A program made the translations under genes and the position numbers. The notes under the pieces are model-generated. The model was not told the DNA's origin. It made no database searches and saw only the letters and a list, made by a program, of their open reading frames with translations. From positions 18,714,403 through 18,778,402 of the forward strand of contig CM046303.1 in the NCBI GenBank assembly GCA_025267735.1: a stretch of DNA of 64,000 nt, in the 5' to 3' direction. Source of the DNA: Mactra quadrangularis. Taxonomy: Eukaryota > Mollusca > Bivalvia > Venerida > Mactridae. Below are positions 54,137 to 64,000 of this stretch, in pieces (positions within the stretch are counted from its first letter, which is position 1; each line of letters starts with the position of its first letter).

Positions 54137-54608
54137 CTTCCAAGTTCAATTTCAGAGTTAATAGTGAAGCGAGAATAACATGATCAAACAAAAACTACAA
54201 TGAGAATTGCAGTCATAGAGCACTCACATTTAAACGATTAATAAGTTCAACGTCTTGAGGTATTTCTTTCTCCCATGAAATACATTTTTATTTGTTTTAT
54301 TATACACTGACAAAGATGTTTAGCAAGCGGTCACTTAGTGTTCTTGACCAAAAAAAACTTTTATTAGTCATGATTTTCATTTATTTACTGTTGCTAGAGG
54401 TTCCATGTTTGTATGACTATTTATATCCATTTCTTTGTTTTTGTATATTTGTAAACATCTTATGCCTCTTGTAGCCCTTGCGATCTCAATCATGTCTATT
54501 AAACTGTCCAATTCTGAAAGCAAACGAATCAGAAAGGCTAGTCATAGAACTCTTGCCTTGTGCGATTTTATCTGACACACGAGTAGGATAAAACTACTTT
54601 TTCACCTT

Positions 54609-54982
54609 ATGATATCCGAGATTTATCTGCATAGAAGATCGCCGAGGTAAGTCCGGTGGTAAAGTTATAACTTCCTCGATCGACCTCTCTCAAAATGCCA
54701 ATATTTTTCTGACAAAACTATTTTAATGGTTTCATATTGTTTGCATATTTTTAAATATGAGAGGCAATGCATTAAACTGACGTGACCCGGGTGCGTAGAA
54801 ATTCATTCTATGTATTTTTGAATATATATTTGTTTATCATAATACTGCATTTTGACCATGGCACTCTTCCTGTCTTCGATTATAGGAGGTTGGATTTTAA
54901 ACAATATGAATTTTTCGAAGGGGTAGTAAGTACAGAAATGTATGAAATGGACATAGCAAATTTACCAATTAATCCATTTTAA
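54609..54982 (+). CDS. Candidate last two exons of an unknown gene, array copy 1
   Basis: A strong donor, CCGAG|GTAAGT, ends an open stretch at 54646. A strong acceptor, CTTCGATTATAG, opens 54886-54982. The phases fit (AG+G). The joined frame reads MISEIYLHRRSPR, then RLDFKQYEFFEGVVSTEM, then YEMDIANLPINPF and stop. The ATG at 54609 may be internal, since the frame stays open upstream. The C-terminal NPF resembles an EH-domain ligand. An AATAAA lies at 55069-55074. I do not recognise the protein; upstream exons are not evident. Confidence 0.35.
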
Positions 54983-55652
54983 AGTGTACATGTATTCATT
55001 AATATTTTTTCAAATTTCTCTCAAGATTAAAGAAATATTAAATCATTTTCAATATAGTTATTTAATTAAATAAAGGGAGGCGAGACAGGATAGAGTGCCA
55101 TGATCGTGCGACCACATGCACGACTCATGCAGGTTGTTTCGTCATCTCACGATGACGAACGCAGAAAACAAAGCGTTTGACCAAGTCCTAGCAATACATC
55201 AACAGCTCTGGTAACCATGCCATATGATTTCCCTTCTCTAAGAAAAAGGAATGACTTGGTATTTGGGAATGACCAGAGCCAGTAAAATGCTTCGCCAGAA
55301 AAAGGCAAACGCTTGACTAAGAGAACAGACGCAGTTTGTCTGTTTGTTACAAGAACGTCTATAGATCTATATACAATATATTAATTACAAGGTTTTTAGT
55401 TAAATCATACCGCTGTACATAATTTATTAGTATGTCAAATAAATCGTACATGGGATTATTTTACTTGAAATTTCATAACTATCATTAATACGTTTTTTAC
55501 AAATCACAATTTAATTGCTTTTTTTAATTTGATAGTGCAGTTTATTTGTATTTGATAACATCTCACAAAATTTAGAATTCATCTTCCAAAATTGTCTTCC
55601 CCATATTTAATGTCCTTTTTACAGTATTTAACTATTGTTACATGCTCTGCCC

Positions 55653-55748
55653 TTTAGGAACCAAATAGCTCAGTCGGCTAAAGGGAAGGAACGGAAATAA
55701 TCATATGAAATGAAAAGTTCAAGAGGTCGCTGGTTCGAAACCTAGCAA
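55653..55748 (+). repeat. Pseudo-tRNA or SINE head, array unit 1
   Basis: Box A TAGCTCAGTCGG (55666-55677) and box B GGTTCGAAACC (55732-55742) match the tRNA internal promoter consensus. The spacing is 54 bp and the ends do not pair as an acceptor stem, so it is a tRNA-derived repeat rather than a working tRNA. AT-rich sequence follows. Confidence 0.6.
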
Positions 55749-56095
55749 ATGCATAAATTTTTATTTTTATATTTTATCTTTTATTATAATGTATATCTAT
55801 ATCTTATATTATACATACATGTATTTACGTATTAAGAGGTAACATTGAATTATTGAGATATATGCTGAGAGGAAAAAGTTTAGTCAGTAAGAATGTTTTA
55901 TTTAATATTTTATTATAAACCCCATTTTATTGACAAAAAATTGATTTGTAACAAAATTTATTCAATCGACAGAATATTGAACATTTTTACAAAAAAAGTT
56001 TGATGAGATTATTGAGAATTCCAGCCATGATAACAGCATAAGGGTCAGAATAAAAAATCACAAACTAATCAGTATCTGGTATGTCCACCCCTAGC

Positions 56096-56277
56096 TTGAA
56101 TGACAGCCAATCAACGACGTCTCATTGAACTTATGAGACGCCGAGCGAAGTGAGCAGGTGTCTGTGCCCATTCCTCGTGCAAAGCACGCTCCAAATCACG
56201 TACGCTATTGACGTCATTCCTGTCACGCAACTTACGACCAAGATAGTCCCGCTTGTGTTCTATTGGCGACAGATCTG
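56096..56277 (-). pseudogene. Tc1-like transposase 3' fragment, array unit 1
   Basis: The minus strand codes DLSPIEHKRDYLGRKL and on to SSMRRR and a stop, the C-terminal 55-60 residues of the transposase at 60105-60851. It carries substitutions (for example MW to KR after the catalytic Glu-His). It is cut at CGACAGATCTGGTG, where the next array unit begins. Confidence 0.8.
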
Positions 56278-56605
56278 GTGATTTCTCTCAAGATGAAAGA
56301 AATATTAAATCATTTTCAATATAGTTATTTAATTAAATATAGGGAGGCGAGACAGGATAGAGCGCCATGATCGTGCGACCACATACACGACTCATGCAGG
56401 TTGTTTCGTCATCGTGATGGCCCTGGACTGTCTCTATATACATGGAAACAAGTCCATTTGTCATTTTTATGTCAACATTTAATAATAACCTTGTTACACG
56501 ATTATCTCATCATTACATCAGAACAACGTCTCACACGTCGTATTTCTGTCCAGTTCAGACTACATTACTACAGAAACTAAATTCGTAGATCTACTTTTTC
56601 ACCCT

Positions 56606-56979
56606 ATGATATCCGAGATTTATCTGCATAGAAGATCGCCGAGGTAAGTCCGGTGGTAAAGTTATAACTTCCTCGATCGACCTCTCTCAAAATGCCAATA
56701 TTTTTCCGACAAAACTATTTTAATGGTTTCATATTGTTTGCATATTTTTAAATATGAGAGGCAATGCATTAAACTGACGTGACCCGGGTGCGTAGAAATT
56801 CATTCTATGTATTTTTGAATATATTTTTGTTTATCATAATACTGCATTTTGACCATGGCACTCTTCCTGTCTTCGATTATAGGAGGTTGGATTTTAAACA
56901 ATATGAATTTTTCGAAGGGGTAGTAAGTACAGAAATGTATGAAATGGACATAGCAAATTTACCAATTAATCCATTTTAA
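56606..56979 (+). CDS. Candidate last two exons, array copy 2
   Basis: This copy of 54609-54982 keeps the same donor (after 56643) and acceptor (before 56883) and an intact frame to the NPF end. The downstream poly(A) hexamer reads AATATA instead of AATAAA. Upstream of the exon an AG follows AAATTCGT, giving a possible alternative acceptor not present in copy 1. Confidence 0.3.
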
Positions 56980-57649
56980 AGTGTACATGTATTCATTAAT
57001 ATTTTTTCAAATTTCTCTCAAGATTAAAGAAATATTAAATCATTTTCAATATAGTTATTTAATTAAATATAGGGAGGCGAGACAGGATAGAGTGCCATGA
57101 TCGTGCGACCACATGCACGACTCATGCAGGTTGTTTCGTCATCTCACGATGACGAACGCAGAAAACAAAGCGTTTGACCAAGTCCTAGCAATACATCAAC
57201 AGCTCTGGTAACCATGCCATATGATTTCCCTTCTCTAAGAAAAAGGAATGACTTGGTATTTGGGAATGACCAGAGCCAGTAAAATGCTTCGCCAGAAAAA
57301 GGCAAACGCTTGACTAAGAGAACAGACGCAGTTTGTCTGTTTGTTACAAGAACGTCTATAGATCTATATACAATATATTAATTACAAGGTTTTTAGTTAA
57401 ATCATACCGCTGTACATAATTTATTAGTATGTCAAATAAATCGTACATGGGATTATTTTACTTGAAATTTCATAACTATCATTAATACGTTTTTTACAAA
57501 TCACAATTTAATTGCTTTTTTTAATTTGATAGTGCAGTTTATTTGTATTTGATAACATCTCACAAAATTTAGAATTCATCTTCCAAAATTGTCTTCCCCA
57601 TATTTAATGTCCTTTTTACAGTATTTAACTATTGTTACATGCTCTGCCC

Positions 57650-57745
57650 TTTAGGAACCAAATAGCTCAGTCGGCTAAAGGGAAGGAACGGAAATAATCA
57701 TATGAAATGAAAAGTTCAAGAGGTCGCTGGTTCGAAACCTAGCAA
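57650..57745 (+). repeat. Pseudo-tRNA or SINE head, array unit 2
   Basis: An identical copy 1,997 bp downstream of the first, with both promoter boxes preserved. Confidence 0.6.
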
Positions 57746-58092
57746 ATGCATAAATTTTTATTTTTATATTTTATCTTTTATTATAATGTATATCTATATC
57801 TTATATTATACATACATGTATTTACGTATTAAGAGGTAACATTGAATTATTGAGATATATGCTGAGAGGAAAAAGTTTAGTCAGTAAGAATGTTTTATTT
57901 AATATTTTATTATAAACCCCATTTTATTGACAAAAAATTGATTTGTAACAAAATTTATTCAATCGACAGAATATTGAACATTTTTACAAAAAAAGTTTGA
58001 TGAGATTATTGAGAATTCCAGCCATGATAACAGCATAAGGGTCAGAATAAAAAATCACAAACTAATCAGTATCTGGTATGTCCACCCCTAGC

Positions 58093-58274
58093 TTGAATGA
58101 CAGCCAATCAACGACGTCTCATTGAACTTATGAGACGCCGAGCAAAGTGAGCAGGTGTCTGTGCCCATTCCTCGTGCAAAGCACGCTCCAAATCACGTAC
58201 GCTATTGACGTCATTCCTGTCACGCAACTTACGACCAAGATAGTCCCGCTTGTGTTCTATTGGCGACAGATCTG
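58093..58274 (-). pseudogene. Tc1-like transposase 3' fragment, array unit 2
   Basis: It is nearly identical to the fragment at 56096-56277 and broken at the same base, which shows that the break came before or with the tandem duplication. Confidence 0.8.
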
Positions 58275-58602
58275 GTGATTTCTCTCAAGATGAAAGAAAT
58301 ATTAAATCATTTTCAATATAGTTATTTAATTAAATATAGGGAGGCGAGACAGGATAGAGCGCCATGATCGTGCGACCACATACACGACTCATGCAGGTTG
58401 TTTCGTCATCGTGATGGCCCTGGACTGTCTCTATATACATGGAAACAAGTCCATTTGTCATTTTTATGTCAACATTTAATAATAACCTTGTTACACGATT
58501 ATCTCATCATTACATCAGAACAACGTCTCACACGTCGTATTTCTGTCCAGTTCAGACTACATTACTACAGAAACTAAATTCGTAGATCTACTTTTTCACC
58601 CT

Positions 58603-58976
58603 ATGATATCCGAGATTTATCTGCATAGAAGATCGCCGAGGTAAGTCCGGTGGTAAAGTTATAACTTCCTCGATCGACCTCTCTCAAAATGCCAATATTT
58701 TTCCGACAAAACTATTTTAATGGTTTCATATTGTTTGCATATTTTTAAATATGAGAGGCAATGCATTAAACTGACGTGACCCGGGTGCGTAGAAATTCAT
58801 TCTATGTATTTTTGAATATATTTTTGTTTATCATAATACTGCATTTTGACCATGGCACTCTTCCTGTCTTCGATTATAGGAGGTTGGATTTTAAACAATA
58901 TGAATTTTTCGAAGGGGTAGTAAGTACAGAAATGTATGAAATGGACATAGCAAATTTACCAATTAATCCATTTTAA
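58603..58976 (+). CDS. Candidate last two exons, array copy 3
   Basis: This copy has the same splice sites and the same frame as copy 2, including the AATATA downstream. All three copies keep the coding end intact, though they are too similar for this to prove selection. Confidence 0.3.
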
Positions 58977-59646
58977 AGTGTACATGTATTCATTAATATT
59001 TTTTCAAATTTCTCTCAAGATTAAAGAAATATTAAATCATTTTCAATATAGTTATTTAATTAAATATAGGGAGGCGAGACAGGATAGAGTGCCATGATCG
59101 TGCGACCACATGCACGACTCATGCAGGTTGTTTCGTCATCTCACGATGACGAACGCAAAAAACAAAGCGTTTGACCAAGTCCTAGCAATACATCAACAGC
59201 TCTGGTAACCATGCCATATGATTTCCCTTCTCTAAGAAAAAGGAATGACTTGGTATTTGGGAACGACCAGAGCCAGTAAAATGCTTCGCCAGAAAAAGGC
59301 AAACGCTTGACTAAGTGAACAGACGCAGCTTGTCTGTTTGTTACAAGAACGTCTATAGATCTATATACAATATATTAATTACAAGGTTTTTAGTTAAATC
59401 ATACCGCTATACATAATTTATTAGTATGTCAAAAAAATCGTACATGGGATCATTTTACTTGAAATTTCATAACTATCATTAATACGTTTTTTTACAAATC
59501 ACAATTTAATTGCTTTTTTAATTTGATAGTGCAGTTTATTTGTATTTGATAACAACTCACAAAATTTAGGATTCATCTTCCAAAATTATCTTCCCCATAT
59601 TTAATGTCCCTTTTACAGTATTTAACTATTGTTACATGCTTTGCCC

Positions 59647-59742
59647 TTTAGGACCCAAATAGCTCAGTCGGCTAAAGGGAAGGAACGGAAATAATCATAT
59701 GAAATGAAAAGTTCAAGAGGTCGCTGGTTCGAAACCTAGCAA
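59647..59742 (+). repeat. Pseudo-tRNA or SINE head, array unit 3
   Basis: The third copy, with one base change before box A (GGACCC for GGAACC); both boxes are intact. Confidence 0.6.
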
Positions 59743-60104
59743 ATGCATAAATTTTTATTTTTATATTTTATTTTTTATTATACATGTATCTCTATATTTT
59801 ATATTATACATACATGTAATTACGTATTAAGAGGTAACATTGACATATTGAGATATATGCTGAGAGGAAAAAGTTTAGTCAGTAAGAATGTTTTATTTAA
59901 TATTTTATTATAAACCCCATTTTGGTGACAAAAAATTGATTTGTAACAAAATTTATTTAATCGACAGAATATTGAACATTTTTACAAAAAAGTTTGATGA
60001 GATTATTGAGAATTCCAGCCATGATAACAGCATAAGGGTCAGAACAAAAAATCACAAACTAATCAGTATCTGGTATGTCCACCCCTAGCTTGAATGACAG
60101 CCAA

Positions 60105-60851
60105 TCAACGTCGTCTCATTGAACTTATGAGACGCCGGGTGAAGTGAGCAGGTGTCTGTGCCCATTCCTCGTGCAAAGCACGCTCCAAAACACGTACGCT
60201 ATTGACGTCATTCCTGTCAAGCAACTTACGACCAAGATAGTCCCACATGTGCTCTATTGGCGACAGATCTGTTGATCTCGCAGGCCATTCAAGTGTGTTG
60301 ATGTTGTTTTCCGCCAGAACGTGTTGTGTGTGCCGAGCGGTGTGACATCGTGCGTTATCCTGTTGGAAAACGTCAGCGTTACCGTTCTGTATGTATGTAA
60401 CAACAATGGATAGGATTATTTCGTCACAATAACGTGTGGAATTTAGGCGATTTTGCACAGTTACTAGCTCTGTTTTTCCGTTATAAGAAAATACTCCCCA
60501 GATCATTACACTTCCGCCGCCGTAATTGTCACATTCAATTACGTTAGCTGGATCGAGACGTTCACCTCTGCGTCGCCAAACACGAATCCTACCGTCCGCC
60601 CAATGAAGGTTAAAATTTGATTCGTCAGTGAATACAACCCTATTCCACTGGTTCCTTAACCAACGACTATACCGACGTGTCCAATTCAAGCGTAGAAGGC
60701 GGTGATTTGCCCTTAAAGGGACACCCTTGTAGAAACGTCGAGCGCGAAGCCTGGCGGCTCTTAGTCGATTTCTTGCAGTATATGCAGATATCCTTGTTCC
60801 TGTTGCATGCCTAAGTCGTTCAGCAAGTTCGCTGGCATAAAACGACCACAC
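60105..60851 (-). pseudogene. Tc1-like transposase, N-terminally truncated, DD34E triad intact
   Basis: The open frame codes 248 residues of a Tc1/mariner transposase, which cuts and pastes DNA at TA sites. The start is the remainder of the second helix-turn-helix (AERLRHATGTRISAYTARN). The catalytic residues are all present: Asp76 in VVFTDESNF, Asp165 in FQQDNARCHT and Glu200 in DLSPIEHMWDYLG. The 34 residues between the last two give the DD34E spacing of Tc1. Full-length relatives are about 340 residues, so roughly 90 N-terminal residues, including the first DNA-binding domain, are missing. The frame begins with GTG after an in-frame stop, not with a true ATG. It is preceded by a perfect 18-bp inverted repeat (60884-60932). 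Its 3' end is also found, truncated, in the other two array units. It is unlikely to be mobile as it stands. Confidence 0.9.
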
Positions 60852-60883
60852 CTTGATGACGTCACAATGTATCTATCCTCGCG

Positions 60884-60932
60884 AATATTTTGGGTCCCTG
60901 ACACAAAAGACCCTTCAGGGACCCAAAATATT
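60884..60932. repeat. Perfect 18-bp inverted repeat before the transposase
   Basis: The arms AATATTTTGGGTCCCTGA (60884-60901) and its exact complement (60915-60932) flank a 13-nt loop. It lies just upstream of the truncated transposase frame and may mark the junction where its 5' part was lost. Confidence 0.7.
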
Positions 60933-61354
60933 GATTATAACTCATTATCCTCATTAGCCTCAATAAATTGAGACTATCTTGATTATTTTTATCCTACTCA
61001 CACGTTCAATCATTTTATCCATGCAATAGTTAATGTTTGAAAAATAAACATTACTTTATTTATGAAGCTTTATAATGCTTGCGAAAACACTTCCAACTTT
61101 TATAAAAAATCCGAACTTGACGAACACGGAGAAACGCTGATTTAAGATCTTATAGCCCTTTTTTTCTTTTTTTCAATTAATACAATGGTGGGGTTTCCCC
61201 ACTTTCCAGTACGTCATATTGCATTTGTCCAATAAAATGAGAATTATAAACAGACAAAGGTATGCCGAAAGTCAGCTTAGACAGTTGTGCCAAAAATCTT
61301 ATAGTTAGAGGAATGGAAGGCATGTTAAGATAAGTAAATATACATGTACATTAG

Positions 61355-62018
61355 TATGGTGGCATTTTTCTGCCACCAGATAACCACATAACCTAACTAG
61401 TTAATTAAGTGGTTAACTAGTTACGTAACTAGTTAACCTGATAATTATCTAGTTGATTAAGTAGTTAACTAGTTACGTAACTAGTTATTTTTTACAGTAA
61501 AGAAAATATCATAACAGGGAAAAAATGCAAGTTAGTGCTTGCAACTGCCATTGTGTATTATTTTACCAATTTAATGTTAAGTGATTAACTAGTTACGTAA
61601 CTAGATAACTACTTAATTAACTAGTTAATTATCGGGTTAACTAGTTACGTAACTAGATAACTACTTACCAGTTAGCGATATTTTGTGTAAGTGGTAAGTG
61701 GTTAACTAGTTACGTAACTAGTTAACCTCTTAATTATCTAGTTATTTAAGTGATTATCTAGTTACCGTAACTAGATATTCACTTACCACTTAGCGATTAT
61801 AGATAAGTGATAACAGGTTAACTAGTTACGTAACTAGTTAGCCACTTAACATTTAATTGGTAAAATTATTCACAATGGCAGTTGTAAGCACTAACTTGCA
61901 TTTTTTTCCTGTTATGATCTTTTCTTTATTGTAAAAAATAACTAGTTACGTAACTAGTTAACCAGATAATTATCTAGTAAGTTATGTGGTTATCTGGTGG
62001 CAGCAATATGCCACCATA
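61355..62018. mobile_element. Nested palindromic foldback element
   Basis: The ends read TATGGTGGCA and TGCCACCATA, and each end is itself a small hairpin (GGTGGCA...TGCCACC). The flanks share CATTAG (61349-61354 and 62019-62024), a likely target-site duplication of 6-7 bp. Long arms pair, for example 61489-61555 with 61872-61938. Inside lie eight copies of a palindrome with core AACTAGTTACGTAACTAGTT, at 61415, 61467, 61587, 61639, 61704, 61755 (imperfect), 61820 and 61940. The centre of symmetry (about 61713) falls on the copy at 61704. The left arm has one extra unit of about 54 bp. No protein is coded. It is a non-autonomous foldback or MITE-like element of unknown family. Confidence 0.85.
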
Positions 62019-62024
62019 CATTAG

Positions 62025-62500
62025 CAACGTATTATTGATCATCAAACATGCAGATTATTTGAAAACTTAGTCTTAAACTAAGCAAAATTTGTATTACTTA
62101 TAAATTTGAATTGATTCAATTAAAATTTCTGGTGTACCTCATATGATACTAGATAGGTAAAGATGTGGAATAGCCAGTGTGCTGAACTGTTCAAAATGAT
62201 TTCTTTGCACTCATTTACTCTATCATTGAGGGACAAAGCTCGTCATATAATATTAAAACCAATAATTATTACCAACGCAGTGATTTAGACCGACTCTACA
62301 TCTGGATTGACGAACCAAAAGACGAAACAGAAATAAAGATATTAATATTGAGGAGTGAATTGGCATTTCTGAACATTTCATAACAATTGCTGCAAATGTT
62401 ACCTATCTGTTATATGTGTTGATAAGTTATCACAACTTTTAAAGGCTTGATTCGCTTTTTTATTGACCAAGTATGCTGCTAATTTACCATAAGTATGTTC
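62025..62500. other. AT-rich spacer between the palindrome and the GPCR
   Basis: No repeat or gene is seen here; it may hold upstream control sequence of the GPCR. Confidence 0.4.
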
Positions 62501-62506
62501 AAGGTG

Positions 62507-62690
62507 TATATATATATGAGACAAAATCAAAACATCTTCCACAGAACAACACAGTGTCTTGAGAGCTGCAGAACACATAAATACGACTTTAACGTTTTTG
62601 AAACCAAACACTTTTAATTTTCAAAAGATTTGCTTTATCAAGAAATTAATGACAAATATTGAGATTTAATAAACTGATTCAGCAACAAAT
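62507..62690 (+). promoter_or_regulatory. Possible promoter and 5' leader of the GPCR
   Basis: A TATATATATA run near 62508-62517 lies about 175 bp upstream of the GPCR start codon and could serve as a TATA element. The stretch between is AT-rich without a competing long frame. No initiator was identified, so this is weak. Confidence 0.2.
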
Positions 62691-64000
62691 ATGACTTCAT
62701 CATTAAATTCTTCCGACATTCAATCACATTTTCTGGTTGGTGAAGCAGTTTTAGCTATAATAGTGCAAATGATTGGAGTTTGTTTGATTTTATCATCAGT
62801 AGCAATGTTTATAAAACATGCTTCATTACAAAAACTTGAAAATACATTACAAATGAACTTATTACTTAGCAGCGCTGTATTTTTGTTCATTGATTGGACG
62901 TTAACATTACCAGGGGACAATGGCTGTGATGTATTCTCCGTTGTATTTCTAGTTTCGGGTACAGCTTGCACGTACACAACCACTGGTATTGCCATAATGA
63001 GGTAAGGGTCATCTTTTGATTTATTATTTGTTTTGGAAAGTACAACAGCAAAATATTTTGCAAAAACATTACTTTTTAGTAAAGCGTCCTTAGCGTAGTT
63101 TAATTATTACTTCTATAACTCCACAGCTATTTCAGTCTCGGAGTTAAGAATTACGGGAGTTCGTTCCGTACTCATCCTTGTTTATACGTTTTGTACATGA
63201 ACTGCTGTCTGCCTTTATACATTAAACATTTTACGAGCAAAGCATTAAATATATCATTTATATGCATTACATATTTAGTTTATATGCATTAAGTGTTTTG
63301 TTAATAAGCAATAAATATTTTGTTTTTATGTATTAATTATTTTGTCCATGTGCCTTAAAAATTTCTGCCTCAACGATTATCAAAATCTATTATCAAAAAT
63401 TGCTACCTTTGTATCAGGTATTTTATTCTTTTGAGCATAGTTTATTTCTGGTTGTGTAACCCATGTTTTAAACTTAATCATAACTTCTTTCAGATTCAAG
63501 AAAATGATGAGAATCAACTACAATGTATCAGCCAAAATTACTACAGTATTTTCTATCACTACAATATGGATATTTAGCTTCCTAAGCATGATACATCCAA
63601 TTACTTTGATGATAATGTCCAAAGGTTCAAAACTTCAAGGAAATGCCGACGACGTACTTCCCGACGAGACGACTAACAAAGGGGGAGAGCACTACAACGA
63701 AACAATGTGCTTCTTTTCAAATGGTATACTGTACCAAAACACGATTTCGAGTCTTTGTTTTATATTAGGAGGAATTCTGATTCCTGTTATTATTATGGTA
63801 TTTGTTTATCTAAAAATTTACTATCAGGTTAAAAAAGCTCGTATGAACAGGTGGTTGAATCATGTTGCAACTACACGAAGTCAGCAGACGACAGTTATAC
63901 GTCTGCAAGGAAGGAAAGCTAACGTGTTTCAACTTTCCTCAAATAATATTGGAAGAGGTACAATACAATTAAGGCGTCCAAGCCAGATGAACACAAGTTG
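62691..64000 (+). CDS. Class A-like G-protein-coupled receptor, two exons, cut by window end
   Basis: Exon 1 is 62691-63001 with donor ATGAG|GTAAGG. Exon 2 starts at 63494 after CTTTCAG and runs off the edge, giving 272 residues plus a partial codon. TM1 is about 17-41, TM2 53-75, TM3 79-103, TM4 117-139 and TM5 187-213. Family-like residues are TM3 Cys79 and ECL2 Cys176 (the usual disulfide), Trp129 in TM4, and Pro201 and Tyr209 in TM5. N-glycosylation sequons lie at Asn6 and Asn172. The DRY position reads MRF, so only the Arg is kept. The usual TM1 Asn is not at its place, and the TM2 Asp is either missing or shifted to Asp68. A basic third loop begins at 214; TM6-7 lie beyond the window. 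The Met at 62691 gives a short N-terminus before TM1 and no longer in-frame start is visible. The ligand cannot be told from this part. Confidence 0.82.

Larger units (their letters stand above)
54594..60274 (+). repeat. Tandem array, 1,997-bp unit, about 2.85 copies
   Basis: Unit 1 is 54594-56280 and lacks the first 310 bp. Unit 2 is 56281-58277 and unit 3 is 58278-60274. Landmarks recur exactly 1,997 bp apart, such as the short open frames ending at 54982, 56979 and 58976. Units differ by few substitutions, so the duplication is recent; unit 3 diverges most after about 59150. Each unit holds two candidate exons, a pseudo-tRNA head and a Tc1 3' fragment. It also holds two diverged copies of a 130-bp block beginning ATTTCTCTCAAGAT (for example 55013-55145 and 56281-56410), and the unit joint sits at one of these blocks. 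Confidence 0.92.

Noticed and set aside
59888..60088. 66-codon plus-strand frame in array unit 3
   Set aside because: It lies antisense to the transposon's 3' flank and is broken in the other two units.

Overview
This window looks like metazoan nuclear DNA, most likely from a mollusc and probably a bivalve. It is AT-rich, has GT-AG introns of 1 to 14 kb, and holds no operons or compact bacterial genes. It carries many tRNA-derived SINEs, Tc1-type DNA transposon pieces and small foldback elements. The mollusc call rests on familiarity with repeat types of this kind and is an inference; no species can be named. Most of the DNA is intron, intergenic sequence and repeats, and most open frames over 60 codons are chance.

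Three gene-like regions can be supported. (1) A plus-strand gene supplies nine exons between 9925 and 37087. Every junction keeps reading phase, giving 420 residues of an unidentified protein with one membrane segment and an acidic C-terminal tail. Its 5' exons were not found. Its introns hold many SINEs, MITEs, a LINE tail and tandem repeats, and exon 8 runs into a 70-bp tandem repeat that copies its own 5' splice site. (2) A class A-like GPCR starts at 62691, has one intron, and runs off the right edge after TM5. (3) A 1,997-bp tandem array (54594-60274, about 2.85 copies) repeats what may be the last two exons of a small gene, a pseudo-tRNA/SINE head and the 3' part of a Tc1-like transposase. 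The third copy runs on into a longer transposase frame (60105-60851, minus) with an intact DD34E triad but no N-terminal DNA-binding half.

Layout. 0-9.9 kb: repeats and MITEs, no confident gene. 9.9-38.1 kb: the multi-exon gene and its 3' UTR. 38.5-39.5 kb: a composite repeat with inverted ends and five internal units. 40-50 kb: MITEs, a 31-bp minisatellite (43.95-44.64 kb) and a long hairpin (48.7 kb). 49.76-50.37 kb: a Tc1 deletion derivative with perfect 29-bp inverted ends. 51.9-53.6 kb: unidentified minus-strand open frames that may be gene remnants. 53.85-54.14 kb: second copy of a dispersed element also seen at 28.9 kb. 54.6-60.9 kb: the array and transposase. 61.36-62.02 kb: a striking nested palindrome built from about eight copies of a 20-bp palindrome, with matching flanks. 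62.7 kb to the end: the GPCR.

The genes show no shared pathway. The strongest story is mobile and repetitive DNA reshaping exons, through splice-site duplication in exon 8, terminal-exon triplication and foldback insertion upstream of the GPCR.
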